Origin: an uncultured Eubacteriales bacterium
Lineage (GTDB): Bacteria; Bacillota; Clostridia; Oscillospirales; Acutalibacteraceae
Direction of reading: 5' to 3'
DNA: 30,335 bases
Assembly (NCBI GenBank): GCA_934486915.1
Contig: CAKSRC010000016.1
Location: forward strand, 1 to 30,335
The notes under the pieces are model-generated. The model saw only the letters and a list, made by a program, of their open reading frames with translations. It made no database searches and had not been told where the DNA came from. A program made the translations under genes and the position numbers. How positions within the stretch are numbered: the stretch's first letter is position 1; each line of letters begins with the position of its first letter. Shown one piece after another: positions 17,035 through 23,938 of this stretch.

Positions 17035-17125
17035 TGGCGGAGAAGGAGGGATTTGAACCCTCGCGCCGGTTACCCGACCTACTCCCTTAGCAGGGGAGCC
17101 TCTTCGGCCTCTTGAGTACTTCTCC
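17035..17125 (-). tRNA. tRNA-Ser (GCT)
   Basis: A 91-base class II tRNA with encoded CCA. The acceptor stem GGAGAAG/CTTCTCC is perfect, the anticodon arm CTCCC-CTGCTAA-GGGAG presents GCT, a long variable arm (GTCGGGTAACCGGC) is present, and the T-arm GAGGG-TTCAAAT-CCCTC is intact. It reads AGC/AGU serine codons. It is transcribed with the adjacent tRNA-Ser(TGA), 17 bases upstream. Confidence 0.95.
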
Positions 17126-17142
17126 AAAGTAAAAAAGCAATA

Positions 17143-17231
17143 TGGCGGAGGAGAAGGGATTCGAACCCTTGGTCCCTTTCGGGATCACTAGTTTTCAAGA
17201 CTAGCTCCTTAAACCACTCGGACACCCCTCC
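17143..17231 (-). tRNA. tRNA-Ser (TGA)
   Basis: An 89-base class II tRNA with encoded CCA. The acceptor GGAGGGG/CTCCTCC has one G-U pair; the anticodon loop CTTGAAA presents TGA, flanked by CTAGT/ACTAG; the variable arm is GATCCCGAAAGGGACC; and the T-arm is AAGGG-TTCGAAT-CCCTT. It reads UCA/UCN codons. It is the first gene of a two-tRNA unit. Confidence 0.95.
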
Positions 17232-17250
17232 ATAAATTTCACTGTTAATT

Positions 17251-17279
17251 AGTATACCAGATTAATGATAGGTTGTCAA
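17251..17279 (-). promoter_or_regulatory. Promoter of the tRNA-Ser pair
   Basis: On the minus strand TTGACA (17274-17279) and TATACT (17251-17256) are spaced by 17 bases, 19 bases before the tRNA 5' end. This is a near-consensus sigma-A promoter, as expected for stable RNA. Confidence 0.85.
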
Positions 17280-17380
17280 CACAAAATTTTAAAATACATA
17301 TAAATTTAAGTTTTTAGTATATATTAAGGGTTGTTAATTAGAAATTTTAAGGTATTATATAAGAATATTAGCCGTACATA

Positions 17381-17409
17381 TTGACTTTTGATATTATATA
17401 GGATATACT
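17381..17409 (+). promoter_or_regulatory. Promoter of tRNA-Leu (GAG)
   Basis: TTGACT (17381-17386) and TATACT (17404-17409) with a 17-base spacer, 18 bases before the tRNA 5' end. Near-consensus sigma-A promoter. Confidence 0.85.
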
Positions 17410-17427
17410 TATTAAGTTGTATTTTAA

Positions 17428-17511
17428 GCGAGTGTGCTGGAATAGGCAGACAGGCACGTTTGAGGGGCGTGTGTCTTTGACGTACGGGTTCAAGTCCCGT
17501 CACTCGCACCA
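17428..17511 (+). tRNA. tRNA-Leu (GAG)
   Basis: An 84-base class II tRNA with encoded CCA. The acceptor GCGAGTG/CACTCGC is perfect, the anticodon arm CACGT-TTGAGGG-GCGTG presents GAG, the variable arm is TGTCTTTGACGTA, and the T-arm is CGGGT-TCAAGTC-CCG. It reads CUU/CUC codons. Its 3' end and downstream flank are duplicated nearby (17697-17836). Confidence 0.95.
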
Positions 17512-17637
17512 GTCGAGGGCCTCGACACGCATTTCGCGTTCGGGGCTGATTTTTTTATTTAGTGATACATCTCGCGTCAAGGTTTTAATGTATGGGATTA
17601 TTTGTAACGGGGAGCCCCTGGGGGCGGGTCGCGTTCA
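17504..17637 (+). repeat. tRNA-Leu(GAG) 3' flank, repeat copy 1
   Basis: First copy of an imperfect direct repeat of about 135 bases. It starts in the last bases of the tRNA (CTCGCACCA) and runs through the palindrome GTCGAGGGCCTCGAC and the terminator to GGGTCGCGTTCA. The second copy begins 193 bases later. By eye about four of five bases agree, with clustered differences in one hairpin (GGGGAGCCCC here, AAGGAGCCTTT there) where pairing is partly kept. Confidence 0.8.
17518..17557 (+). terminator. Terminator of tRNA-Leu (GAG)
   Basis: GGCCTCGACACGC pairs with GCGTTCGGGGCT (one bulged C, loop ATTTC), then GATTTTTTTATTT follows. It begins seven bases after the CCA. Confidence 0.8.
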
Positions 17638-17664
17638 CAGTGTGAGCGTGACTTTTTTATTTTT
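17628..17664 (+). terminator. Second terminator-like hairpin in the repeat spacer
   Basis: GTCGCGTTCAC and GTGAGCGTGAC form an 11-bp stem (with G-U pairs) around a three-base loop, followed by TTTTTTATTTTT. The second repeat copy retains only the left arm (GTCGCGTTCA) and lacks the hairpin. Confidence 0.65.
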
Positions 17665-17696
17665 GCACGCGATTTGGCTTTGAGATATATTATAGT

Positions 17697-17836
17697 TACT
17701 CATACCAGTCGAGGGCCTCGACACGCATTTCGCGTTTGGGGCTGATTTTTTTATTTAGTGATATTTCTCGCATCAAAGTTTTAATGTATATGAGGATTAT
17801 TTGCACCAAGGAGCCTTTGGGTGCGGGTCGCGTTCA
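17697..17836 (+). repeat. tRNA-Leu(GAG) 3' flank, repeat copy 2
   Basis: Second copy of the direct repeat. It begins with ACTCATACCA, a degraded version of the tRNA 3' end (ACTCGCACCA), then repeats the palindrome, the terminator stem with its T-run, and sequence to GGGTCGCGTTCA. It borders the TetR/ABC exporter cassette and looks like an attachment-site scar or a tandem duplication. No complete gene is visible between 17512 and 17883. Confidence 0.75.
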
Positions 17837-17883
17837 TGGCTTTTTGGTTATATATGAGAATTTAAGCAGCGATATATGGCTTT

Positions 17884-18462
17884 TTATATTTTTTGTGGTG
17901 CACGTTTCAGTATATCGGGCAGAGAATGAAGAATTACAGTGATATTACGTACTATATCGCTTTGCTGCATTTTATGTTTTTCTCTAAATCCGTTTACAAG
18001 CATACCCGAAGTTGCCTCAGTTAGGAAATCGCATATAAAATCTTTAAAATCATCAACTACTGATAAATTGTGTTTTTCTTCTATATCATTAACAACATTT
18101 CTAACCAGGGAGACAAAATCGTTATAAAAGAATCTTTTTAACTCATCTCTGCCAATGCTGTCATATGCGCAGTTTAGGATATGTGCATTTTCATTGACGT
18201 AACTTATCACAAAACGAATTGCATCCTCATAGTCAATTAGAAGGTCAAAATTTTTCACAACCTCAATTGCTTCTTGTTCAAGCATCCATTTAAGCAAAGC
18301 GTAAATATTTTCAAAGTGATAGTAAAAGGTTTTGCGATTTACATTACAGTCAGTGATAATCTCGCTGACCGTAATTTTTCCAAGAGGCTTTTTGGCCATA
18401 TGTTTTTTAAGGCTTACGGCAAGAGCTGTTTTTGTTTGCAGGGTTGTTTCCTCATGTTTCAT
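17884..18462 (-). CDS. TetR/AcrR family transcriptional regulator
   Basis: A 192-residue repressor-like protein. The N-terminal helix-turn-helix occupies about residues 10-55 (LAVSLKKHMAKKPLGKITVS, then DCNVNRKTFYYHFENIYAL, the TetR recognition helix block). The C-terminal domain resembles the TetR_C group that follows DhaS-like regulators. The frame extends to 18504, but AAAGGAGG seven bases before the ATG at 18462 fixes the start. It is divergent from the ABC exporter operon, the classic layout for a repressor of a drug or peptide exporter, and it probably represses both units from the inverted repeat at 18509-18542. The inducing ligand is unknown. Confidence 0.88.
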   Translation of the reverse strand: MKHEETTLQTKTALAVSLKKHMAKKPLGKITVSEIITDCNVNRKTFYYHFENIYALLKWMLEQEAIEVVKNFDLLIDYEDAIRFVISYVNENAHILNCAYDSIGRDELKRFFYNDFVSLVRNVVNDIEEKHNLSVVDDFKDFICDFLTEATSGMLVNGFREKHKMQQSDIVRNITVILHSLPDILKRAPQKI

Positions 18463-18508
18463 ATTAGAAACCTCCTTTAAATTTATTATACACCTATCCG
18501 TCAAGTCA

Positions 18509-18542
18509 TTTATCGGATAATTATGTATATTTGTCCGGTAAA
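18509..18542. promoter_or_regulatory. Candidate TetR operator
   Basis: TTTATCGGATAA (18509-18520) and TTGTCCGGTAAA (18531-18542) are inverted repeats, 10 of 12 bases matching, separated by 10 bases. A further half-site-like TATCCG lies at about 18495-18500. The site is just upstream of a TATAAT (18485-18490, minus strand) that should serve the regulator, and in the intergenic region before the exporter operon. Position and symmetry suit a TetR-dimer site. Confidence 0.6.
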
Positions 18543-18661
18543 TTTAATTTTAAACTTGGGCACATTAGTCATTATTTACACAAATGTAGTTTGTTTGACC
18601 ATTTTATATGAGGCTTTTGTGAGTTAAAATAGAACATAGAATTAAGGAAAGGAGCATATAG

Positions 18662-18976
18662 ATGGAACGAAAATTTAACATTACCATGTATGCACTTCTT
18701 GGGATGAGGCATGGAACAATGAGCTTTAACTAGGAAAACTCCATAATTGACGGTACACTTGAATTATTAGGTAACAAGGGTGCTTTTAAGGGAATAATTA
18801 CAGAAGACGGTAAAGTAGAATTTTCCGAAAAAATGACTTCACGGCTTCATTCGTTTTCTTATTTTGCAAATGGTACGATAATTCATTCAGATCTAAAATT
18901 AAACGTAAGTGGGGATAGATATTCATTTTGCATTACGGGTGAGGAAATAAATTTACAGGAAGGGGATACGATATGA
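18662..18976 (+). pseudogene. Small conserved-looking gene interrupted by an amber codon
   Basis: An ATG behind AAAGGAG starts a 104-codon frame broken by one TAG at codon 24 (18731-18733). The upstream part is MERKFNITMYALLGMRHGTM; the downstream part has a beta-rich pattern (GTLELLGNKGAFKG, ITEDGKVEFSEK, LNVSGDRYSFCITGEEI) and ends in a TGA overlapping the ABC ATPase start as ATGA. The frame, composition and coupling to the next gene say it was an intact first gene of the exporter operon. Many genes here end in TAG, so the amber codon is not reassigned. I recall small proteins of this style next to similar regulators and exporters, but no function is established. Confidence 0.65.
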
Positions 18977-19674
18977 GTTATATTGAAATGAGACACAGTT
19001 ACAAACGCTATAAGATGGGTGACACGATTATAGAGGCCAATCGTGATGTAAACTTTTCTATTGAAAAGGGTGAACTTGCTATTATTCTCGGAAGTTCGGG
19101 AGCCGGAAAGTCTACAGTATTGAATATACTTGGTGGAATGGATACGAATAATGAAGGAAAGGTCATTATCGATGGTAGAGACATTTCAGGATATTCGAAG
19201 AATGAATTGATTACTTATCGTCGAAACGATGTAGGTTTTGTTTTTCAGTTTTATAACTTAATTCAAAACCTTACTGCGAAGGAAAATGTAGAGCTTGCGT
19301 CCGAGATTGTAAGAGATGCTCTTGACCCCGTTCAAGTGCTAAAAGATGTTGGGCTTTCAAAGCGTATCAATAACTTTCCTGCACAACTTTCAGGAGGTGA
19401 ACAGCAGCGTGTTGCTATTGCGCGTGCTGTTGCGAAAAATCCTAAAATATTGCTTTGTGACGAACCGACAGGGGCTTTGGATTACAAAACGGGTAAGCAG
19501 GTTCTACAAATATTGCAGGATATGAGCAGAGTGAAAGGTGCTACTGTTATTATCGTTACTCATAATGCGGCTATTGCTCCTATTGCAGATCGTGTAATTC
19601 ATATGCACGACGGCACTGTAAAAGGCATTGAGAAGAACGAGCATCCGCAGCAAATTGCGGACATTGAATGGTAA
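18973..19674 (+). CDS. ABC transporter ATPase, FtsX-permease partner
   Basis: A 233-residue ATPase of the MacB/LolD class: Walker A GSSGAGKST (40-48), Q-loop VFQFYNLIQN, signature LSGGEQQR (139-146), Walker B ILLCDEPTGALD with D163 and E164, switch histidine in VTHN. Start ATG overlaps the end of the interrupted upstream gene. The permease begins 20 bases after its stop, so the three form one operon controlled by the divergent TetR gene. Codon use looks less AT-rich than in the first half of the window. Confidence 0.92.
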   Translation: MSYIEMRHSYKRYKMGDTIIEANRDVNFSIEKGELAIILGSSGAGKSTVLNILGGMDTNNEGKVIIDGRDISGYSKNELITYRRNDVGFVFQFYNLIQNLTAKENVELASEIVRDALDPVQVLKDVGLSKRINNFPAQLSGGEQQRVAIARAVAKNPKILLCDEPTGALDYKTGKQVLQILQDMSRVKGATVIIVTHNAAIAPIADRVIHMHDGTVKGIEKNEHPQQIADIEW

Positions 19675-19693
19675 AGAAACGGCGGTGATTGAT

Positions 19694-22600
19694 TTGAAGA
19701 AAAAGATGTTGTGGAAGGACATTAAAAAATGTGTTTCTAAATCAAAAGGGCGCTTTTTTTCTATTCTATGCCTTGTTGCTATAGGTTCGTTTGCATTGGT
19801 GGGATTGCAGGTTGCAGGACCTGATATGCGAATAACAGGGGAAAATTATTTTAACAAACTGAAACTTGCAGATGTCAGCATTATCGGCGATTATGGTATC
19901 GATGCGGAAAACGAGGCGGCAATAAATAAGGTGTCCGGTGCAGATAAAATAGAATATGGATACCTAAAAGATGTCATTATCGACGGCACAAATAAAAGTA
20001 TTAGGATTTTTTCTCAAACGGACGGTATTTCTGAATATGAACTTGTAGAAGGACGTATGCCGACTTCAGAAAACGAAATCGCAATTGCATCTTTTCTATC
20101 AAGTGAATACTCAATAGGCGATACAATAAAATTTGCGGAAAAGGCGGATATCGCCGGAAATATGTCACTTAAAAACCACGAGCTTAAAGTAGTAGGATTT
20201 GTCAACTCAGGCGAACTGTTGTCTATCATAAATATGGGTCAGTCCACAGCTGGTACCGGTGAATTACAGGGTTATGCCGTTGTACCAAAGGAGGCATTTG
20301 ACTCGGAAGTCTACATGATTGCTCGTCTTTCCTTTAACGATACAAAGGGCGTTGATCCTTATTCAGACGAATATACAAATCTCATTATAGCTCATAAGGA
20401 CGAATTAAATAAATTACTTGCAGATCAACCACTAACGCGCCTTACATCTATAAAAAGTGAATATCAAGGGAAAATTGATGATGCACAAGTAAAAATTAAC
20501 GACGCAAAAAAAGAGCTTGATGATGCATTAAAAAAATTGAATGATGGCGAAATTGAACTTGAAGACGCTAAACAAAAGTATCAAGAAGGACTTTCAAGAT
20601 ATAATACGAGCAAGTCTGATGCTCAAAGGCAGCTTGATGAAGCTGCCGGAAAGCTTTACTCTGCTAATACTCAAATTTCAGATGCAGAAAAGGAGCTTGC
20701 TGCTAAGGAAGCAGAGCTTAAGGATGCTAATAATAAACTTAAAGCTGCAAGAAGTACATTGGATGCGAAATGGGCAGAGTACAACGAGAAGGCAGGGCAG
20801 CTTGAAAAGTTAAAACAAACTAAGTTGCAACTTGAGGCAGCGCAAGGAAAGCTTGATGCAGAGATTAAAGCAGCAGAAGCGTCGACAGGGATGACATTTG
20901 ATCAAATTCAAGCAGCATTGCCTAAACTACAAGCAACATTGCCGCAAGTGCAGTATGACCAACTTAGTGCACTTGTAAAGGCTAAAAATGATTTAGAAAA
21001 AAATTGGGCTGATTATAATGCTGCTGCAGGCCAGGCAGCGTCAGCCGATGAGCAACTCGCCAGGGCAAAAACCGAGCTTGACAAAGGTGAGGCGGAATAC
21101 TCATCGAAGCAAAACCAGATTGCCGATGCAACAGCTCAGATTGCCGAATCAGAAACCAAACTTGCACAAAAGAAGCAGGAATATCGTGACGGGGAAGCCA
21201 CTTATCAAGCAAAAAAATCAGAGGCTGATAGAGAACTTTCCAAAGCCAAAGCTGAACTTGACGATGCTGCAGTAAAAATTTCAGAAAGCGAAGATGAGTT
21301 GGAAAGCGGATGGGCAGAATATAATGAGAAGAAGCCTGACGCCGAAAAGGAAATTGCAGATGCCGAGAAAAAGGTTGCCGATGCGCAGAATGCCTTAAAT
21401 AAGCTAAAGCAACCCGTATATGCATTGGATACCCGCCGTGAAATTCCGGGTTCAGAGGGTTACCTTATTTACGGGACTGTGTCCAATATTGTAGATTCTC
21501 TTGCCAATATATTCCCAATATTCCTATATTTTGTTGCAGCGCTTGTAACGCTTACAACAATGACACGTTTTGTGGACGAGGAGCGCATTAACTCCGGCAC
21601 ATTGAAAGCACTGGGTTATGATAACCGTGATATTGTAAAGAAATTTACTGCTTATGGTTTTACTGCAAGCATGATGGGTGCTGTCGTCGGGATTATTGCA
21701 GGGCATACGCTTTTGCCGATTATTGTTTATAATGCATACAGAAAAAGTTTCACTTATCCGATGATTGAACTACATTTTTACCCGACAATCTCGATTATCT
21801 CACTTTTACTTGCTCTTCTTTGTGCGGTTGTTCCGGCATTTATTGTGGCAAGTAAGGAGCTTCAAAAAAATCCGTCAGCCTTGCTCCAGCCAAAACCACC
21901 GGAAGCGGGATCAAAAATCCTTTTGGAGCGTATTCATCCTATTTGGAGTCGATTGAATTTCACACATAAGGTTACAGCTAGGAATATTTTCAGATACAAG
22001 AAAAGAATGTTTATGACTATTTTTGGTGTGTGTGGGTCTGTCACATTAATCTTTGCAGGTTTTAGTGTACAGCACTCTATTTCAGGGATAAAAAATCGAC
22101 AGTTTGGCGATATTATGAAATATGATTTAATCGTGGCGCAAAATGATAGTTTAGAAGAAAACCAAAAAGCGGAAATAGATAAACTTCTCTCTTCGGACAG
22201 CGTAAAAAGCGAAATTCCTATATACTATGAAGCTGTATCAAAGGTTGCAGGTAAAAATGAGGATAGCCAGGAGATTAAGATGATTGTACCCGAAAATGCC
22301 GACTTACTTTCAGATTATATTCTGCTTTCAAACCGTTCTTCCGGGAAACCGATAGAACTTTCCGATGATGGTTGCGTGATTACTGAGCGTTTGGCAAAGC
22401 TTATAAATGTGAAGGTTGGCGACACATTTGAATTGAACGATGCTGAAAACAATACAAAGACAGTTAAGGTAGCTGCTATCACAGAAATGTACACTGGGCA
22501 TTTTATTTTTATGAACAGTACCTATTATGAATCAGCATTTTCGCAAAAATACACTTCAAACGCTAATCTTATAACGCTTTGTGATAGGTCTGCCGACAGC

Positions 22601-23101
22601 GCTAAAACGCAGGCAAGTCGATTTATGGAGCTTGACGGTGTAAAAGGGGTGGTACAAAATACAACACTTACAAATCAAATTGATACCATAGTTCATTCAC
22701 TAAATAGGATTATGCAGATTTTGATAATAGTTGCAATGCTTCTCGCTGTAGTTATCCTATATAACTTAACGAACATCAACGTTTCCGAACGAATTAGAGA
22801 ACTTTCAACCATAAAGGTTCTAGGATTTTATAATAAGGAAGTGACAATGTATATCTATCGTGAAACGATTCTTTTGACCGTTATCGGTATACTTGTAGGT
22901 TTTGGTTTAGGGGATGCACTTTATAGATATATTATTGCAATTGTACCTCCGGACGATGTAATGTTTAACCCGGCACTTGGTTCAGCCGCATTTATTATTC
23001 CAGTAATTGTCATAACAGCGATTACGTTTGTGTTGGGATTGCTTATGAATCGCAAGCTCAAAAATGTAGATATGCTTGAAGCACTTAAATCAGTGGAATA
23101 A
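19694..23101 (+). CDS. Large FtsX-type ABC permease with extracellular coiled coil
   Basis: This protein is about 1135 residues, roughly three times the length of the MacB-type permease at 13359. Helix 1 is at about 21-41. A first extracellular domain follows, then a long coiled coil at about 255-572 rich in Ala, Lys, Glu, Asp and Gln heptads (AKKELDDALKKL, AELDDAAVKISESEDELESG). Three helices of the first FtsX domain come at about 599-725, a further helix at about 772-795, a second extracellular domain, and the last FtsX domain at about 999-1129. The frame opens at 19628, but the TTG at 19694 behind GGCGGTGA is the probable start. Such permeases act as mechanical transmitters from ATPase to cell wall or envelope substrates, and are often linked to antimicrobial peptide or lipid export. 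The substrate is unknown. Confidence 0.88.
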   Translation: MKKKMLWKDIKKCVSKSKGRFFSILCLVAIGSFALVGLQVAGPDMRITGENYFNKLKLADVSIIGDYGIDAENEAAINKVSGADKIEYGYLKDVIIDGTNKSIRIFSQTDGISEYELVEGRMPTSENEIAIASFLSSEYSIGDTIKFAEKADIAGNMSLKNHELKVVGFVNSGELLSIINMGQSTAGTGELQGYAVVPKEAFDSEVYMIARLSFNDTKGVDPYSDEYTNLIIAHKDELNKLLADQPLTRLTSIKSEYQGKIDDAQVKINDAKKELDDALKKLNDGEIELEDAKQKYQEGLSRYNTSKSDAQRQLDEAAGKLYSANTQISDAEKELAAKEAELKDANNKLKAARSTLDAKWAEYNEKAGQLEKLKQTKLQLEAAQGKLDAEIKAAEASTGMTFDQIQAALPKLQATLPQVQYDQLSALVKAKNDLEKNWADYNAAAGQAASADEQLARAKTELDKGEAEYSSKQNQIADATAQIAESETKLAQKKQEYRDGEATYQAKKSEADRELSKAKAELDDAAVKISESEDELESGWAEYNEKKPDAEKEIADAEKKVADAQNALNKLKQPVYALDTRREIPGSEGYLIYGTVSNIVDSLANIFPIFLYFVAALVTLTTMTRFVDEERINSGTLKALGYDNRDIVKKFTAYGFTASMMGAVVGIIAGHTLLPIIVYNAYRKSFTYPMIELHFYPTISIISLLLALLCAVVPAFIVASKELQKNPSALLQPKPPEAGSKILLERIHPIWSRLNFTHKVTARNIFRYKKRMFMTIFGVCGSVTLIFAGFSVQHSISGIKNRQFGDIMKYDLIVAQNDSLEENQKAEIDKLLSSDSVKSEIPIYYEAVSKVAGKNEDSQEIKMIVPENADLLSDYILLSNRSSGKPIELSDDGCVITERLAKLINVKVGDTFELNDAENNTKTVKVAAITEMYTGHFIFMNSTYYESAFSQKYTSNANLITLCDRSADSAKTQASRFMELDGVKGVVQNTTLTNQIDTIVHSLNRIMQILIIVAMLLAVVILYNLTNINVSERIRELSTIKVLGFYNKEVTMYIYRETILLTVIGILVGFGLGDALYRYIIAIVPPDDVMFNPALGSAAFIIPVIVITAITFVLGLLMNRKLKNVDMLEALKSVE

Positions 23102-23122
23102 CACTGCAGAAATATATAAAAA

Positions 23123-23166
23123 CACCGTATTGCAAGGCTTGTATGTTGAGCAATACGGCGTTTTTT
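23123..23166 (+). terminator. Terminator of the TetR-controlled ABC operon
   Basis: CCGTATTGC (23125-23133) pairs with GCAATACGG (23150-23158) around a 16-base loop, followed by CGTTTTTTATTT. It lies 23 bases after the permease stop. Confidence 0.8.
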
Positions 23167-23200
23167 ATTTAAGTATAGGGGTGGATTAATGTGTTAGAGC

Positions 23201-23566
23201 CTAGGTATGTAAAAAGATTTTTGATATTGATTTTCCCAAAAGCACACCAATTAAACATAACAAAACACTTGATGAAGAATAGATTATGGCCAAGGGTATC
23301 TTACCCGACTCAATCATATCAAATGTTTCAAAAGAAAATGTAGAGAATGTTGTAAATCCGCCGCACACTCCAACTCTAAAGAACAAATTGAATTTAGAAC
23401 CCGGCGATATTGAGCTTATTATTCCTATCAAAAAGGAGCCTACAAAGTTTATAATTAAAGTAGCAATAGGGAAGGATATACTTTTGAAAATCGATATTTG
23501 GCTGCATAAATATCTCATTCCTGCGCCTATAAAGCCTCCAAAGGCAACCAATAAAAAATTAATCAT
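23201..23566 (-). CDS. crcB: CrcB/Fluc fluoride ion channel
   Basis: A 121-residue protein with four membrane helices. It forms dual-topology dimers that let fluoride leave the cell. Diagnostic residues are N40 in the NFVGSF block (40-45) and the GGFTTFSTFSFE motif (69-80), which carries the phenylalanines that line the fluoride pore and the central sodium site. GAGGTGATAGC precedes the ATG at 23566. Only one copy is present in the window, so it probably works as a homodimer unless a partner lies elsewhere. No fluoride riboswitch is recognisable in the 100 bases upstream. It is AT-rich like the core genes, in contrast with the segments on either side. Confidence 0.93.
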   Translation of the reverse strand: MINFLLVAFGGFIGAGMRYLCSQISIFKSISFPIATLIINFVGSFLIGIISSISPGSKFNLFFRVGVCGGFTTFSTFSFETFDMIESGKIPLAIIYSSSSVLLCLIGVLLGKSISKIFLHT

Positions 23567-23695
23567 ATGCTATCACCTCGAAAACAAAGAGTCACTGTAT
23601 AGTGCCGAGTACTAATATAGTGGTATATGTATAAAATTATATTTAATTAAGCTAATGAAGAATATCGATGCACAAGTTGAATATAGGTTATAAAT

Positions 23696-23877
23696 TGGTA
23701 CATGTGACAGAACTTGAAGGCGGCATTCGCCTTTTTGCCTCCGTCGGTACACTTAATTGGTCTATTTATAAGCAAATGCAATTTATCTCTGACCATGTAA
23801 AGCAGGTTCTTGCTTTTCATATAAAACAAAAGGAGTATGCAAACTATTAAGTCTACACACTCTACTATGGTACGGGT
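23696..23877. repeat. tRNA-Leu(TAG)-derived direct repeat, distal copy
   Basis: About 182 bases matching 27246-27429. It starts with TGGTACATGTGACAGAACTT, a degraded copy of the tRNA-Leu 3' region (minus-strand sense). It continues with a hairpin (AAGGCG...CGCCTT plus T-run), ACACTTAAT, TCTATTTATAA, ATGTAAAGCAGGTTCT and the degenerate terminator stem GAGTATGCAAAC, and ends in a perfect TGGTACGGGT (23868-23877). It marks the left border of the 3.4-kb accessory segment. No gene is visible between 23567 and 23938. Confidence 0.8.
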
Positions 23878-23938
23878 ATTTTTAATCAACCTAAAATTTA
23901 TATCATAAATCCGGCTGAAAAATCACATATTTCTTTAT

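Noticed and set aside
17518..17836. CRISPR array
   Set aside because: There are only two long, imperfect copies starting in a tRNA end, without short regular repeats and spacers; no array was seen anywhere in the window.
17417..17942. Plus-strand frames of 88 and 68 codons over and after tRNA-Leu(GAG)
   Set aside because: They run through the tRNA and the duplicated flank; the similarity between them comes from the DNA repeat, not from a protein family.
18731..18733. TAG reassigned as a sense codon
   Set aside because: Several intact genes in the window (for example the second chrA and glgC) end in TAG at the expected protein length, so TAG works as a stop here.
20982..21425. 147-codon minus-strand frame opposite the permease coiled coil
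   Set aside because: It is the antisense shadow of the Ala/Lys/Glu-rich coiled-coil codons, with no start signals.
23567..23700. Fluoride riboswitch ahead of crcB
   Set aside because: I looked for the conserved pseudoknot sequences of the crcB motif in the upstream minus strand and found none; the region is plain AT-rich DNA.
23647..23889. 80-codon minus-strand frame inside the distal repeat
   Set aside because: It spans the tRNA-derived repeat and terminator remnants, has no ribosome site, and the matching region in the proximal repeat is not open in the same way.
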